DNA of 64,000 nt from contig JAWNGF010000013.1 of assembly GCA_037039685.1 (NCBI GenBank), positions 207,001-271,000 on the forward strand, written 5' to 3'. Below the pieces are notes generated by a model, which was given only the letters and a program-made list of their open reading frames with translations, was not told the origin of the DNA and made no database searches. This document shows, one piece after another, positions 43,133 to 53,759 of the stretch. This stretch comes from Ceratobasidium sp. AG-K (Eukaryota > Basidiomycota > Agaricomycetes > Cantharellales > Ceratobasidiaceae). Each line of letters opens with the position of its first letter. Within the stretch, counting starts at the first letter, position 1. Made by a program: the position numbers and the translations under genes.

Positions 43133-46100
43133 TGTTGGAAGCAAAAAAGGTTTAGAGTGTGGAGTGTGTAGAGCAAGTTGGATAATGAGCAAGTTTTGCA
43201 AGATGGGTTGTTGGTGTGTTGAGCTCTTCCTTTTATACTGCATGATTTGTAATTTGATGGTAGAGGCGCTTCAGGGAAATCCTTTTCAAACTTCCTCATG
43301 ATCCTTCCAAGATGCCCAAAGTCTTCCGCCCGTTGTTCTGTGTCTTCTTTTGAGTCGTATCCCTTCCACCTGACCCTGTAGAATAACCCATCCTTTGTTT
43401 CCTTCCAATCTACAATTCTTTCCACTTCATATTGTTCCTCCCCTTCCTTTGTTACAATCGGCGGAGGTCGGGGTTGGTTTCTGTGGAAGTTATTGTCCAG
43501 TTTGTAAGGGCTTAGCAGGTCACTGTGGAGTACAGGGTGTATTCTCATAGATTTTGGGAGTTCCAACTCGTAAGCATGGCTCAAAATGACTTTCTTGATC
43601 TTGAATGGGCCATATTTCTTGTTGTCCAATTTCTTGTTGGGGCAATTTGTCTTGACATTTTGTCCATAGAGCCAGACCAACTCCCCTTCCATGTACTTGG
43701 GTGCGTGTTCAGTCGTGGTTTTTTCCCTGTGCCATTCCATTGCTGCTTTTGCTTTGTCCCAGACTTTTTGCCAGTCATTTGCTTTCGCGTTTGCCTCAGG
43801 TATTGCTGTTTCTTCCTTTGAGACATTCCACAGAGGTTCTCTGCCGTTTACAATTTCGAAAGGGGTCTTTCCGGTGATTCCGTGCCTCTGGTTATTGTAA
43901 CAGAATTCCGCAATTGGTAAAAGCTTGGTCCAATTGCCCTGTTGGTAGTTTATGAAGGTGCGCAACCATGCTTCGATCCATTGGTTTATCCGTTCTGTTA
44001 TTCTGTTGGTTTGGGGGTGGTATGCTGTGCTGAAGCTTGGAGCTATGTTAATCTTCTCATACAGAGCCTTCAGGAATTTGCTGTTAAATGTTGTTCCTCT
44101 GTCTGATACTGTGCTTCAAGGAAAACCGTGTAACTTCCATATGTTCTTTAGGAAAAGTTTGGCTAGTTGATCCGCTGTTGTTGCTTCCCTACAGGGTATG
44201 AAGTGTGCCATATGGGAAAATTGGTCTACAACCACCAATATGCTATTGTTTCCTTCTGATTTTGGTAGTTTGACAATGAAGTCGTACGCAATATCTTCCC
44301 ATGGTCCCCCAGGAATCTCTAGGGCCTTGAGGGGTACCTGTGTTTTTGTGCCCTTTGCTCTTTGACATTGCTCGCACAAATCGACATATTTGTTCACAGA
44401 GTTTTTGAGTCCCGGCCAGTAGTATCTTCTTGAAATGAGTTCCAATGTCCGCGCATGCCCCTGGTGACCTGCTATTGGAGAATCATGGTGTATCCTCATA
44501 ATTTTCAGCCTGGTATCCTTGTCTTCTGGGATATAGATTTTTCCGTTGACCCAGAGAAGGCCCTCCTTGAAGGTGTAGTTTCTAATTCCTTGTTGCACCA
44601 ATCTTGGAAGGTCCCCCTTTTTCTTGCAGAGTTCTATTATTTGGTTAATGCTCTCGTCTTCTGCTTGAGCTTCCTTGATATCCGCAATGATGTTGAACTT
44701 CATTTTGCTGGCAAACCCTCTGAATTGTCCTTCCCTGATCATGACCTGTTCTGCTGTTGGGATATCGTTGTGATTGCTTCTTCTGGAAAGTAGGTCTGGT
44801 TTTGTTGACAGGGTTCCTGGTCAATAAACAATTTCAAAGTTGTAGGAGGCGAGGATCTGATGCCACCAAGCGTGTCTTTGGTTAAAGGTAGTAGCTGTCT
44901 TCCAGAACTGTAGGTTGCAATGATTGGTGTAGACTGTGATTGGATCCCTTGTTCCCTCCAAATGTAGTTGCCAATGCTTTAGTGATTCTATAACTGCCAT
45001 CAGTTCCTTATTGTGCACATCGTAGTTCATCTGTGCTTGATTGAAAGATTTTGACAAGAACGCAATAGGGTGCAAGTAGCCGTCGTCCGGCCTTTGTGAG
45101 AGAATTGCTCCCATAGCCACGCCACTTGCATTGGTTTCTAGTATGAAGGGTTTCTCCGGATTAGGATGTCGTAGTGTTGGCTCTTTGCATATTTCCATTT
45201 TTACATTGTCAAACGCTTCTTGTTGTTCCGTATCCCATTTCCATTTTTGGTCCTTTCTTGTCAGGATGGTTAAGGGTTTGGCCAATCCGCTGAAGTTTGG
45301 GACAAATCTTCTGTAGAAGTTTGCGAATCCTAAGAATGCTTGCACCTGTTTGACCGTTCTTGGCTCCTTCCATTCTTTGATAGCTTTAACCTTCTCTTCC
45401 TGCATTGATATTCCTTCTTTGCTGATGTTGATGCCTGTATACACCAGTTTCTTCACGAAGAATTTGCACTTGGGAAGTTTTGCAAATAGGTTGTTTTCCA
45501 GGAGGATTTTGAGAACTTTTTGTACATCTTCAACATGTTGGTTGCAATTTTTGGAGAAGATTAATATGTCATCAATGTATATGATAACACAAATATTGAT
45601 AAGGTCGTGGAAGATATGGTTCATGTATCGTTGGAATGTTGCTGGCGCGTTCTTTAGTCTGAAGGGCATGACGACATATTCAAATAATCCTTCCTTGGTT
45701 TGGAATGCCATTTTCCATTCATCACCTTCCTTTATTCTGATGTTGTTGAATCCCATGCGCAAGTCTATCTTTGAGAAGATCTTTGCATCCTTGATTTTGT
45801 CTAGAAGGTCCTCCATAAGTGGCATAGGAAATCGATTGTTTCTGGTGATCTCGTTCATAGGACCAAAATGTTGGACCAGTCTAAGTTCCCTAGGTCCTTC
45901 TGGGTTCTTGGTATCTTGTCCCTTTTTGACAAAGAAGGTTGCTGCAGCTACTGGTGATTTGCTTGGACAGATCTTTCCAGCGGCTAATTCTTCATCAAGG
46001 TATTTCCTGAGGGCAATAGATTCCGCCGGAGATAGAGGGATGGGCCTAGCCGGTTTGGGAAGTTCTGCTCCTTCTACTAGGTCGATGGAGCAGTCGTAGG

Positions 46101-46671
46101 GTCAATGGTCCGGAACACGTTTGAATTTTTCTTCGCTGAAGACTTCTGCAAAGTCTTTGAATTCTTCTGGTATGTCTTCCATTTTGGCAATTCTTCCAAT
46201 GATAGTGTCTGGTTGCCATGAGATTGTTTTTGATTGCCAATTGATGACAGGATTGGCTTCTTCTAACCATCCTAGTCCCAAGATTATGTTTGTTTCTCCT
46301 GTCGGCATTGCAAAGAAACTTTGTTGGAATTCCTTTCCTTCAAGGCCAAATTTTAAATCTGCCTTGAACCAAATTTGGTGTGCTAATTCCTTCCCTTGGA
46401 TTCCAATAACCCTTTGTGGTGTTGGGAGTTCTTTTAGTATAATATTGTTTCTTCGGGCCCATGTGATGTCAATGAAGTTTTTTGAGGCTCCTGAATCAAT
46501 GAGGGTGGCTATAGGTTCTGTGATTCCAGTAATGTTGGTGTAAACAATTGTTGATTTGCTGGTTGCTCTAAGGTACATTGTTTCCATTACTGGTTCCTTG
46601 GTCTCTCCACACACAGTTAGAGGGAGACCCCTTCTTTTCCCAAATCTTCTATGATCGTAGCCTCTCTTCCC
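42697..46671 (-). pseudogene. pol: pol of chromovirus B: protease, RT, RNase H, integrase, chromodomain
   Basis: One frame throughout, without frameshifts, but broken by several stops. Protease active site LIDSGASKNF; RT with YIDDILIFSKN; RNase H with NASGVAMGAILS; integrase with HHCC (HHDSPIAGHQGH ... CEQCQRAKG) and a DDE core; chromodomain near 43400 (EQYEVERIVDW, FYRVRWKGYDSKEDTE). Stops occur after VPDH, EIVY and LHGFP; the first two align with Arg codons of copy A. The 3' end overlaps ORF3 and stops at the same place (TPTTRRT) as copies A and A2. Confidence 0.9.
46591..46641 (-). promoter_or_regulatory. -1 frameshift site of chromovirus B (GGGAAAA)
   Basis: TTTTCCC at 46635-46641 on the plus strand is GGGAAAA on the coding strand, in the same codon phase (G GGA AAA) as in copy A, and the same GGTCTCCC / GGAGAGACC hairpin follows. 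Confidence 0.7.
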
Positions 46672-49027
46672 TTTATACTGGGTTTGGTTGTTATCCACTC
46701 CTTGGATGAGCATTTGAGCAAATGGTGGCCTTCTTGACCGCACTTCAGACATCGGTTTGATGCTATTCTTGCCTTGTATACTTTGTCCAGAAGCCGTTTT
46801 GTAGAGGCTTGCCCGGTGGTGGTTGTTTGGGGTGTTTTCTTCCTGGTGGATGCCTTGATCTGTTGTAATTTTTGGTCAATGGAGATTGCAAGAGTGATCC
46901 ATTGATTAAGGTTAAGGTGTCTTTTGGTTCCATCCTCGTTGATAAGGGATAGCTTGAATTGTGCCAGTTCTGTTTTGATTTCTGGCTTGAGTCCCTCCTT
47001 GAATTGGTTGATAAGAGCTTCCTCTCCCCAGTTGACGTCAATCATGTAGAAGCAGAATTCCATTGCATAATTCACTACTGAGTTGACTTGTTTGCTTTTT
47101 CAGATATTGGCTTCCGCCTTAGCCTTCTTGTTAGGGTCACTAAATTGTTCCATGAAGTGTGACTTGAATGTTTCCCATGACGTTAGGTTTGAATCAGGTA
47201 CTCCATTGTTCATGGATCGGAGCAGCACCTGTGCCCAATGTGTAGCGGATCTGTTATCTGATTTAAAATTGGCTAGTGCTTCTCTAATTTGTTCTTGTCC
47301 CAAGCTGTATTGGTTGCCCAACCTGACAAAGTAGCTTTCCATTTGGGTGATGAACATTTCTGCTCCCTCTCCTTTCTTCCCGTCAAAAGCTTCTGGTCTA
47401 GTTACTTTTGGATGCCTGTTTTCCCTTCTGTTGTCAGGGTTTTCAGAAAGCTGACGTAGCCTTTGTTCCAATTCATCAAGCCTGGTAGACTCTGCTTCAG
47501 GGTGGGGAGGTGATACGGCATGTAGGGATGCTTCATCCATCTGTTTGCGCATGTTGTTGATTGTCTCTTGCATGGTGTTAATTTGTCCAATTGCAATCCT
47601 TCCGTCTCCCCTTAGTCCTTCTAGTCCTTGGGTGACTGCTTCATTCCAGGCTAACTGTGCCTGCCTTGTGGTGTTAAGATCTTCCTGTACGTTGTTTACC
47701 AGTCCTTGTGTGTTTGTGACTTTGTTTCTTTGGCAGATTACATCTTGTCCAACCAGGAAGCTGTTATGTTCACTGTTTCATGCAGCGGTAAGGATATCTG
47801 TCAGGGTTCCTTGTAGGTTGTTGAGGGAATCGTTGAAGATTTGTTGGTTGTTGGCCAACACTTGAGTAGATTGTTCTCACCCGTTGAGTTGTCTATTGAT
47901 TGTTATCCTCATTCCATCAATAATCCTTAAGAGTGCGTTGTGTCTTCCAAGGTGAAGATTGTCGAGGTTGTCAAGATTGCTAATCACAGTCCTACTGCTG
48001 GAGCTAGAACTTGAGGTGGGAATCCCAGGGACTTCTTGGCCTTCAGTTGCTGTTGGTTGCTGGGAATACCCTTGTGGTACATATGGCGGTGCTGGGTTAA
48101 CTGGTGTCGCGGCCTGAGAGTTTATTGGGACCAGACCAGCATTGGTGATAGTTCCCGCAATCTGGGGTACTTGAGGAGCAAGGGAAATGTGCGGTGTGGG
48201 GGGGGGTCTGATAGGAATGAGGGATACGCCCCCGTGAGCTTCAGGTTGAGGGGAAAAAAACTGTCTTCTGGGTCCCATAGGCCATAGTGGACGTGATGTG
48301 CCTGGAGTTGCGTTTGAGATAGGGATTCAAATTGTGACTGGTGTGGGGTTGTCGGTAATATCCCCTGGTTCTCTAGTAACCATGGTGGGTTCTTCCTGTA
48401 TGACTGAAACGTTCTCAGCGTTGAATGTTCCAGGCATAGAGGCTTGGCTTTGTGGGCAAGACCTCACTGGTCCTCCAGCCCGTGCTTGTGCAATATCTTG
48501 CTTGTTGAGGGAACTTGTAGGTCTTGAAGCCCTACTTGGTCCTCTCTATCACAACCCTAACCAAACCTTGGAGGCCAAGACTCCACAGGCAGTGAGGAAG
48601 GGGGTTGAGACGACAGCAAAGGTCGAATGGACGGCAACTAAGGCCTAAGTGAGTCATGCAATGAGTGAGGGGAAAACGACAAGAGAACAAGTCTTGTGGC
48701 AGCAAGACTTGTGTCGCTGGTATATGTACTATCTACTGTGGCTATGTACAATAGAGAGTATGTGACAAAGGGGAGAAAGCAGGAGTCCAAGAGAAGCAAG
48801 GACAGAACAAAGGAGGCGCAACAAGTCCATGGAAAACGAGGAATGAGTGAAGCTAGCCAGGCGAGCATGTCCCGCGGTCATGGCTTACATAATAGCGACT
48901 AAATGCGCCAAGGCGAGCAGAACGAGACCAAACAGAGCAACAAATGAGGCAAAACAAAGGGTTGTGACACTCTCCTTGTTGAGAGTGGTGTTGCGAGGCG
49001 TGACCCCGCGTCCTCTTGTATGGACAT
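46617..49027 (-). pseudogene. gag: gag of chromovirus B, broken by stops and a solo LTR
   Basis: Starts at ATG 49027 (MSIQEDAGSRLATP) and ends at the TAA at 46617-46619. It is interrupted by the solo LTR at 48547-48969 and by several TGA codons. It retains the gag core (NWGEEALINQFKEGLKPEIK) and one zinc knuckle (CLKCGQEGHHLLKC). Taking out the solo LTR plus its 5-bp duplication brings the N-terminal part back into frame. Confidence 0.88.
48547..48969 (-). repeat. Solo LTR inside gag of chromovirus B
   Basis: 423 bp with ends TGTCACAACCC and GGGTTGTGATA (minus strand), flanked by the identical 5-bp repeat CTCTC (48542-48546 and 48970-48974). No coding sequence. It belongs to a different LTR family from A and C. 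Orientation is set from its TATATA-containing middle and is tentative. Confidence 0.85.
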
Positions 49028-49049
49028 GACTGTGAAGCTTGTTTTGTAA

Positions 49050-49500
49050 TGTTGTAAGCTACTTCTTGGTGGCTATGGAACAAGCCGTGAGGGAGAGTGG
49101 ACGGCACTAAGACCTAAGTGACCTCTTGAACTGCAACACACTTAAGTGTCTGTAGGCTCTAAAGGGTAGGGGTGGTTCTAAGTGTCACTCAAAGGGGATG
49201 TTTTGACAAGACAAAACAAGCTGGGGTTACCAGGCTTGTTGGTCCTCTATATATATTCACAAAGTGGCCAAGTCATACAAGGCACAGCCACACAAGTCAT
49301 ACAAGACAGCCAGTCAGGAGTGTCCATGTGAGTCATGCTGTATTAAACAGACATGACTTGTACAAAGCACAGCCACGTTACACAATGTAACAGAATAACC
49401 ACAAGAAGGTGGCAACACGGCAAAAAGGAACGTAACACAAAGAAGGAGACAGGCGGGCAAGACAACAGGCAAGTCCAATGGAGTGAGTTGGCTCATGACA
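49050..49500 (-). repeat. 5' LTR of chromovirus B
   Basis: 451 bp. Minus-strand start TGTCATGAGCC, end CTTACAACA; then the primer-binding site at 49036-49047, which is complementary to the AGCTTGTTTTGT block inside this LTR (49211-49222). Confidence 0.94.
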
Positions 49501-49505
49501 CATTG

Positions 49506-51583
49506 TAGATACAGCATTGATAGATTGAATAGAAGCAAGAGTATTGGGTTGCATATCAGTGGGAGAGCAAGCAGACTGTGAAGAAATTAATGGGGTGCTT
49601 TTGAGCTTGGTCTTTGGAGGAGTGGATGAATGCACTGCCTTTTGCTTGCTTTTCACCTCCTCTTTTATAGCTTTTGGTTGCCCATGTTGCTGAGTCTTTG
49701 GTTTGTCTTTTTCTCCCCCTGTTTCTGTGTTTTCTCCTTGTTGCTTTGCCATGCTGTCTTCTGGAACTTTCTCCTCCCCCTCAGCAGGTGGAGCAACCAA
49801 CTCTTCCAATTGTAGGTCATTTGGTTTGCCTGTATGCTCCTGAATGACTTGCGGGAATGTAATATTGTGTGAATACAATATTTTGTTTGCTCCCTTCTTG
49901 CAGTATCACCAGCTTTTACCTTGGTGGTCTGAAATCCCAGTGAAGATTGCTGTGATTGTCTTAGGATCCAACTTTGAGTGATCTCTGCTCTGATTCAGTA
50001 CATAGCACTTAGTTCCCCATGGCCTTAAAGTGCTAACATTGGGTTTCCTGCCCCAAAATGCTTTGAAGGGCATTGGTTGAAATTGACTGTGCACTTGGGT
50101 TGGCATGCAATTTTTCAGGTAACAGGCATAAGTGATTGCCTCATTCCATAGGAATAGAGGTGCCTGTGCTTCAATTAGCATAGCCCTGGCCTTCTTGGTA
50201 AGTGTTCTATTCAGTCTCTCAGTGATTCCGTTCTGCTGAGCTGACTATGGTGATGTAGTTTCTAAGATCGTCCCTTTTCTGTGTGTATGCATCCTCCAAT
50301 TGTTGTTAACAAATTCTCCACCATTATCAAATCGGACTTTCTTGATTTTCTTGTCCAGTTGTGTATTTATCACTGATTTGAATGCCTTGTATTCATCAAG
50401 GGTTTTGTCTTTGTGTCTAAGGAATCCCAAGTGTGTGAACCAGGTTGTGATGTCTGTAAAGGACGCATAATAACAATACCTGCCAATAGGATTAACCTTG
50501 GCAGGGCCCCAGATGTTGGTAACTATTAGTTCACCAATGTCTTTCACTACTGTTTGCAATTCCTTTGGGAAAGGTGCTGTATGTGCTTTCGCTTGTATGC
50601 ATGCTTTGCACTTGAAGTTGAGTCCTTTGGGACTTTCTGTCACTTCCATTCCACTAACGGCATTTGTTTTCTTTATTTGTTCAAGTGCTTGGGGTCCTAT
50701 ATGCCCCAGCATCTTGTGCCATTCATACTAGGTGCATCCAGTATGCTTAAAAAGAGCGATTTTGGCGTTTATTTTTGACTTTTTGAGTTCCAATGCATGG
50801 TCCATTTGGCATTGTATATACCAAAGGCTTCTGTTTGGTCTGTTAGTATTTTTTCTGCCTAATGCGATTGTCTCTCCATGTGCACTGATGATACGGAGGT
50901 TGGTTCCTTTGATTTCGATTTTGTGGCCATTATCAGTTACCTTAGATAAGCTGATAAGATTAACTGGGCACGTGGGTATGTGAGCAATGTTGTGAAGCAT
51001 CAAAATTTTTGATTGGTTCCCATGCTGATTGATGCTACTTCTAAGAAGCACAGTGCCCCTGCCAATTATGGCTTTCCTGCTGCTGATGCCAGTAATGGTT
51101 CCTTGTGCAGGCGTATAGTCAATGAATGCACTCCAATTGTTTGCAATGTGAGTGGTTGATCCACTATTGGCTATCCATGCGCCACTTAGATGGCTCAGGA
51201 ACAATGTATTGTTGCTGTCCAATGCCTGGAAGGCATAACTATTAGTCAGCACATTGTTTTCAATGGCTATAGATGCTTGGTTATTGCAGTTCTTGTGTCT
51301 CGCCAGTGTGTTAAACTTTCTTTGTTGATGTTTCCGCTCATTGTTTGCATTCTTCTTGTATGCACCACCTCCCGGCTGTCAGCATTTGGCTGCCCAATGG
51401 CCTGTGCAACTGCAGTTGTTGCATTTAGAGTTCAATTTGTCAGGCAATCGGGGTGTGGGCTGGTGATTAGGGTTGTTCTTCATGAACTTGAGGTGCCTGG
51501 GCTTTGTATTTCCATAGAATGCATTGTTACCTTTGTTTCTGGTAGTTCATCTGTGTGCTTTGGCCATAATTTTGGCTCTAATG
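49506..51583 (-). pseudogene. pol: Ty1/copia gag end, protease and integrase, decayed
   Basis: Minus strand, right to left. A zinc knuckle (CNNCSCTGHWAAKC, about 51380-51430) is followed by a protease-like start (WIANSGSTTHIANNW), the GAG-pre-integrase region (HIAHIPTCPVNLISLSKVTD), integrase (FKCKACIQAKAHTAPFPKEL, VRFDNGGEFVN, WGTKCYVLNQ) and a Lys/Glu-rich linker. Several stops are present, and the first integrase Asp appears as Asn (VTNIWGP). The right end at about 51583 meets another repeat. It continues at 41870 beyond chromovirus B. Confidence 0.85.
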
Positions 51584-51823
51584 CACTGTGGACCCCAGAC
51601 TTCCAGATCGTCCAGGGGCAACCCTTGGATCGTCCAAAAATCCAGGGGAAAAGTCCGCAGATGTCTGTCGACGGACCCCCGGATTCGATATCCGGAACCT
51701 CAGACGGCCCGAATCCCCACCGGGTCCCCGACCTTTCTTCCGGACGTGCAGGTTACCCTTGGATGGGTTTGCTGGTGGTTGGTCGGCCACCCTCGGACTG
51801 TTCGGAAGTTTTAGGGGGGTGTA
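51584..51823. repeat. Possible end of a CACTA-like DNA transposon with subterminal repeats
   Basis: The copia sequence stops abruptly at CACTGTGGACC. The next ~240 bp is GC-rich and repeats short words such as TCCAGGGG, CCCTTGGAT and GGATCGTCC. This fits a CACTA terminus with subterminal motifs, next to the Tnp2 transposase. The opposite end was not found, so the call is tentative. Confidence 0.45.
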
Positions 51824-53282
51824 TCAAGTGGAGTGTACACTAGTTCTATTAGTGATTGTAAATGTAATTACATCTTTTCTAGTCCTAGGGGGTGTCGTAT
51901 TAGCTGACTGGGACCGCATGATACACTCAAATAAGTGCGACAAGTATTCACATACCTTGTATTTACTCAGCGCCCAAGCTTCGATCAATAATCCACCACT
52001 TGTTGCTGTCGCAAATGCGCCCAATAGCACATTTGATGTTGTCCGCATCGACGACTTCTCCACTTGAAAGCTGACCTTCGTAAGAAACTACAGTGTACTC
52101 GTACAAAGTATTGACTTTGGTTCGGGCCTCCAGAATCAACGCCAGCAAAAGAGTCTGAACGTAGTTGCTGGGGTTGATGGCGGAGTTGGGTGGAATGGGA
52201 AGTGCGAAGAGGTGCTGAAGTTGTCCAAAAAAGGACTGTAGAATAAAGTTGGGGGGTGCATTCGGAATACGGGCAAGTCAATCAACCTCGAGCTCGTACT
52301 GTTTTATTTTAGAATTGGCTGATTATTCAAGTTGAAAATAAGAATCTTACCCAAACAAAAGATGCGTCGCGCCCGTCCTCTTGTAGCTTATGGTACCCGC
52401 GTGCATGGATCAAATTGCCTCCATTGATGATGCGCATTCGTCCCCATTGCATAACCGATGCAGGAACGTATGCCTTGGCTGCTGGAAAGGCGATTTTGTA
52501 CGCCGTTACTAGGTATTTGGCGATTTTTTGACGCAGCGGCTCTGTTACTGTCAATCGCTTGGAGCGTGGAGTCAACAGCACGCAAGCGGGGTCTAAATTG
52601 TTCCTGGGTGTAAGAAATAATGGAATTAATTGTCGAACTACTTACAGTCTGGAAGCTGATCCCCCTCGACCGCCTGACCTTCATCTTCAGCATCCCTTGC
52701 ATCTCTTGGGTGGCAAAGCATGATTGTATCGTGGAGGTCGTACACCTCGCGAATGACTCGAAGCTGGGCACAGTCTAGGATTTGCCGTGCGATGTTTGCC
52801 AAGTAGTACCGCCGGCTTTGGACTGATGCCCCAATGAAGCTGCAGTATTGCTCCATTGGAAAGGCCCAATACGCCCAGACCGGTCCTAAGAACTCAATCG
52901 AGTCGGCGATATGCAATAGGTAATGGATGTTTACTGGGCATGTCTGTAGTTGATCAGCACTGTATTGGTAGTATATCCTATTTGATAATAAGTTACTGCG
53001 CAACGAGTCTTTGTATGCGTTCACATACCGCTCATAATCCTCAATCCATTTAGCAAACCCATTGCGTATTGTAGGAATGTCGTCCCTAGAGATAAAATGG
53101 CTGACGCACATTTTAACCAAGGTGACGAGGCGGACAAAGTGAGTATAGTATGTTTGCTTAGTAAAGCGACGTCACAGTAAACAAGGGGCAAGTTGAGTCG
53201 CAAAAAGCATCCAGGATTCAGCAATAAAGTGGCTGCGCTTATTAAGGTTGGGAACGCAACATCCAAATACAGAGGGGATCGT
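51824..53282 (-). pseudogene. Tnp2-family transposase, C-terminal half
   Basis: Minus-strand continuation of the transposase at 60507-62446, split by chromovirus A. Just after the insertion point it reads PNLNKRSHFIAESWMLFATQ, an in-frame TGA, then TYYTHFVRLVTLVKMCV, ISRDDIPTIRNGFAKWIEDY and MEQYCSFIGASVQSRRY. Exons further left include KIAKYLVTAYKIAFPAAKAY and a C-terminal part near 51963-52148 (VNTLYEYTVVSYEGQLSS). Tnp2 proteins are the transposases of CACTA-type elements. The stop and the insertion make it inactive. Confidence 0.75.
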
Positions 53283-53737
53283 TGTCGTGAGCTAGCTCAC
53301 TCCATCGGTCTCGCCCGTTGTCTCGCCTGCCTGTCTCTTTCTTTACGTTATGTTCCCGTTTCCGTTTGCCGCGTTGCCACCTTCTTGTGGTTATTCTGTT
53401 ACACTGTGTAACGCGGCTGTGCTTTGTACGAGTCATGTCTGTTCATACAGCATGACTCACATGGACACTCCTGACTGGTAGACTGTATGACTCGTATGGC
53501 TGCGCATTGTATGACTCGGCCACTTGGTGAATATATATAGAGGACCAACAAGCCTGGTAACCCCAGCTTGTTTTGTCTCGTCAAAACATCCCCTCTGAGT
53601 GACACTTAGAACCACCCCTACCCTCAAGAGCCTACAGACGCTTAAGTGTGTTGCGGTTCAAGAGGTCACTTAGGTCTTAGTGCCGTCCACTCTCCATTGC
53701 GGCTTGTCACATAGCCACCAAGAAGAAGCTTACGACA
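53283..53737 (+). repeat. 5' LTR of chromovirus A
   Basis: 455 bp, TGTCGTGAGC to CTTACGACA (inverted ends TGTCGT/ACGACA). The TATATATA box is at 53532-53539, and 33 bp later is AGCTTGTTTTGT (53565-53576), the likely RNA 5' end. Two of its differences from the 3' LTR are CpG to TpG. Confidence 0.95.
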
Positions 53738-53739
53738 TT

Positions 53740-53751
53740 ACAAAACAAGCT
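53740..53751 (+). promoter_or_regulatory. Primer-binding site, self-priming type
   Basis: ACAAAACAAGCT lies two bases after the 5' LTR and is the exact complement of AGCTTGTTTTGT at 53565-53576, the expected first bases of the genomic RNA. This is the Tf1-type arrangement in which the RNA 5' end folds back to prime reverse transcription. Confidence 0.75.
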
Positions 53752-53759
53752 TAACAAAC

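Larger units (their letters stand above)
41876..49500 (-). mobile_element. Complete but decayed Ty3 chromovirus B
   Basis: 7,625-bp element with two 451-bp LTRs, flanked by the perfect 5-bp duplication CATTG (41871-41875 and 49501-49505). Order on the minus strand: LTR, PBS, gag, protease, reverse transcriptase, RNase H, integrase with chromodomain, ORF3, polypurine tract, LTR. It is the same family as A (53283-60506) but carries many TGA stops and fewer CpG. It sits inside a copia element and itself contains a solo LTR (48547-48969). Confidence 0.94.
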
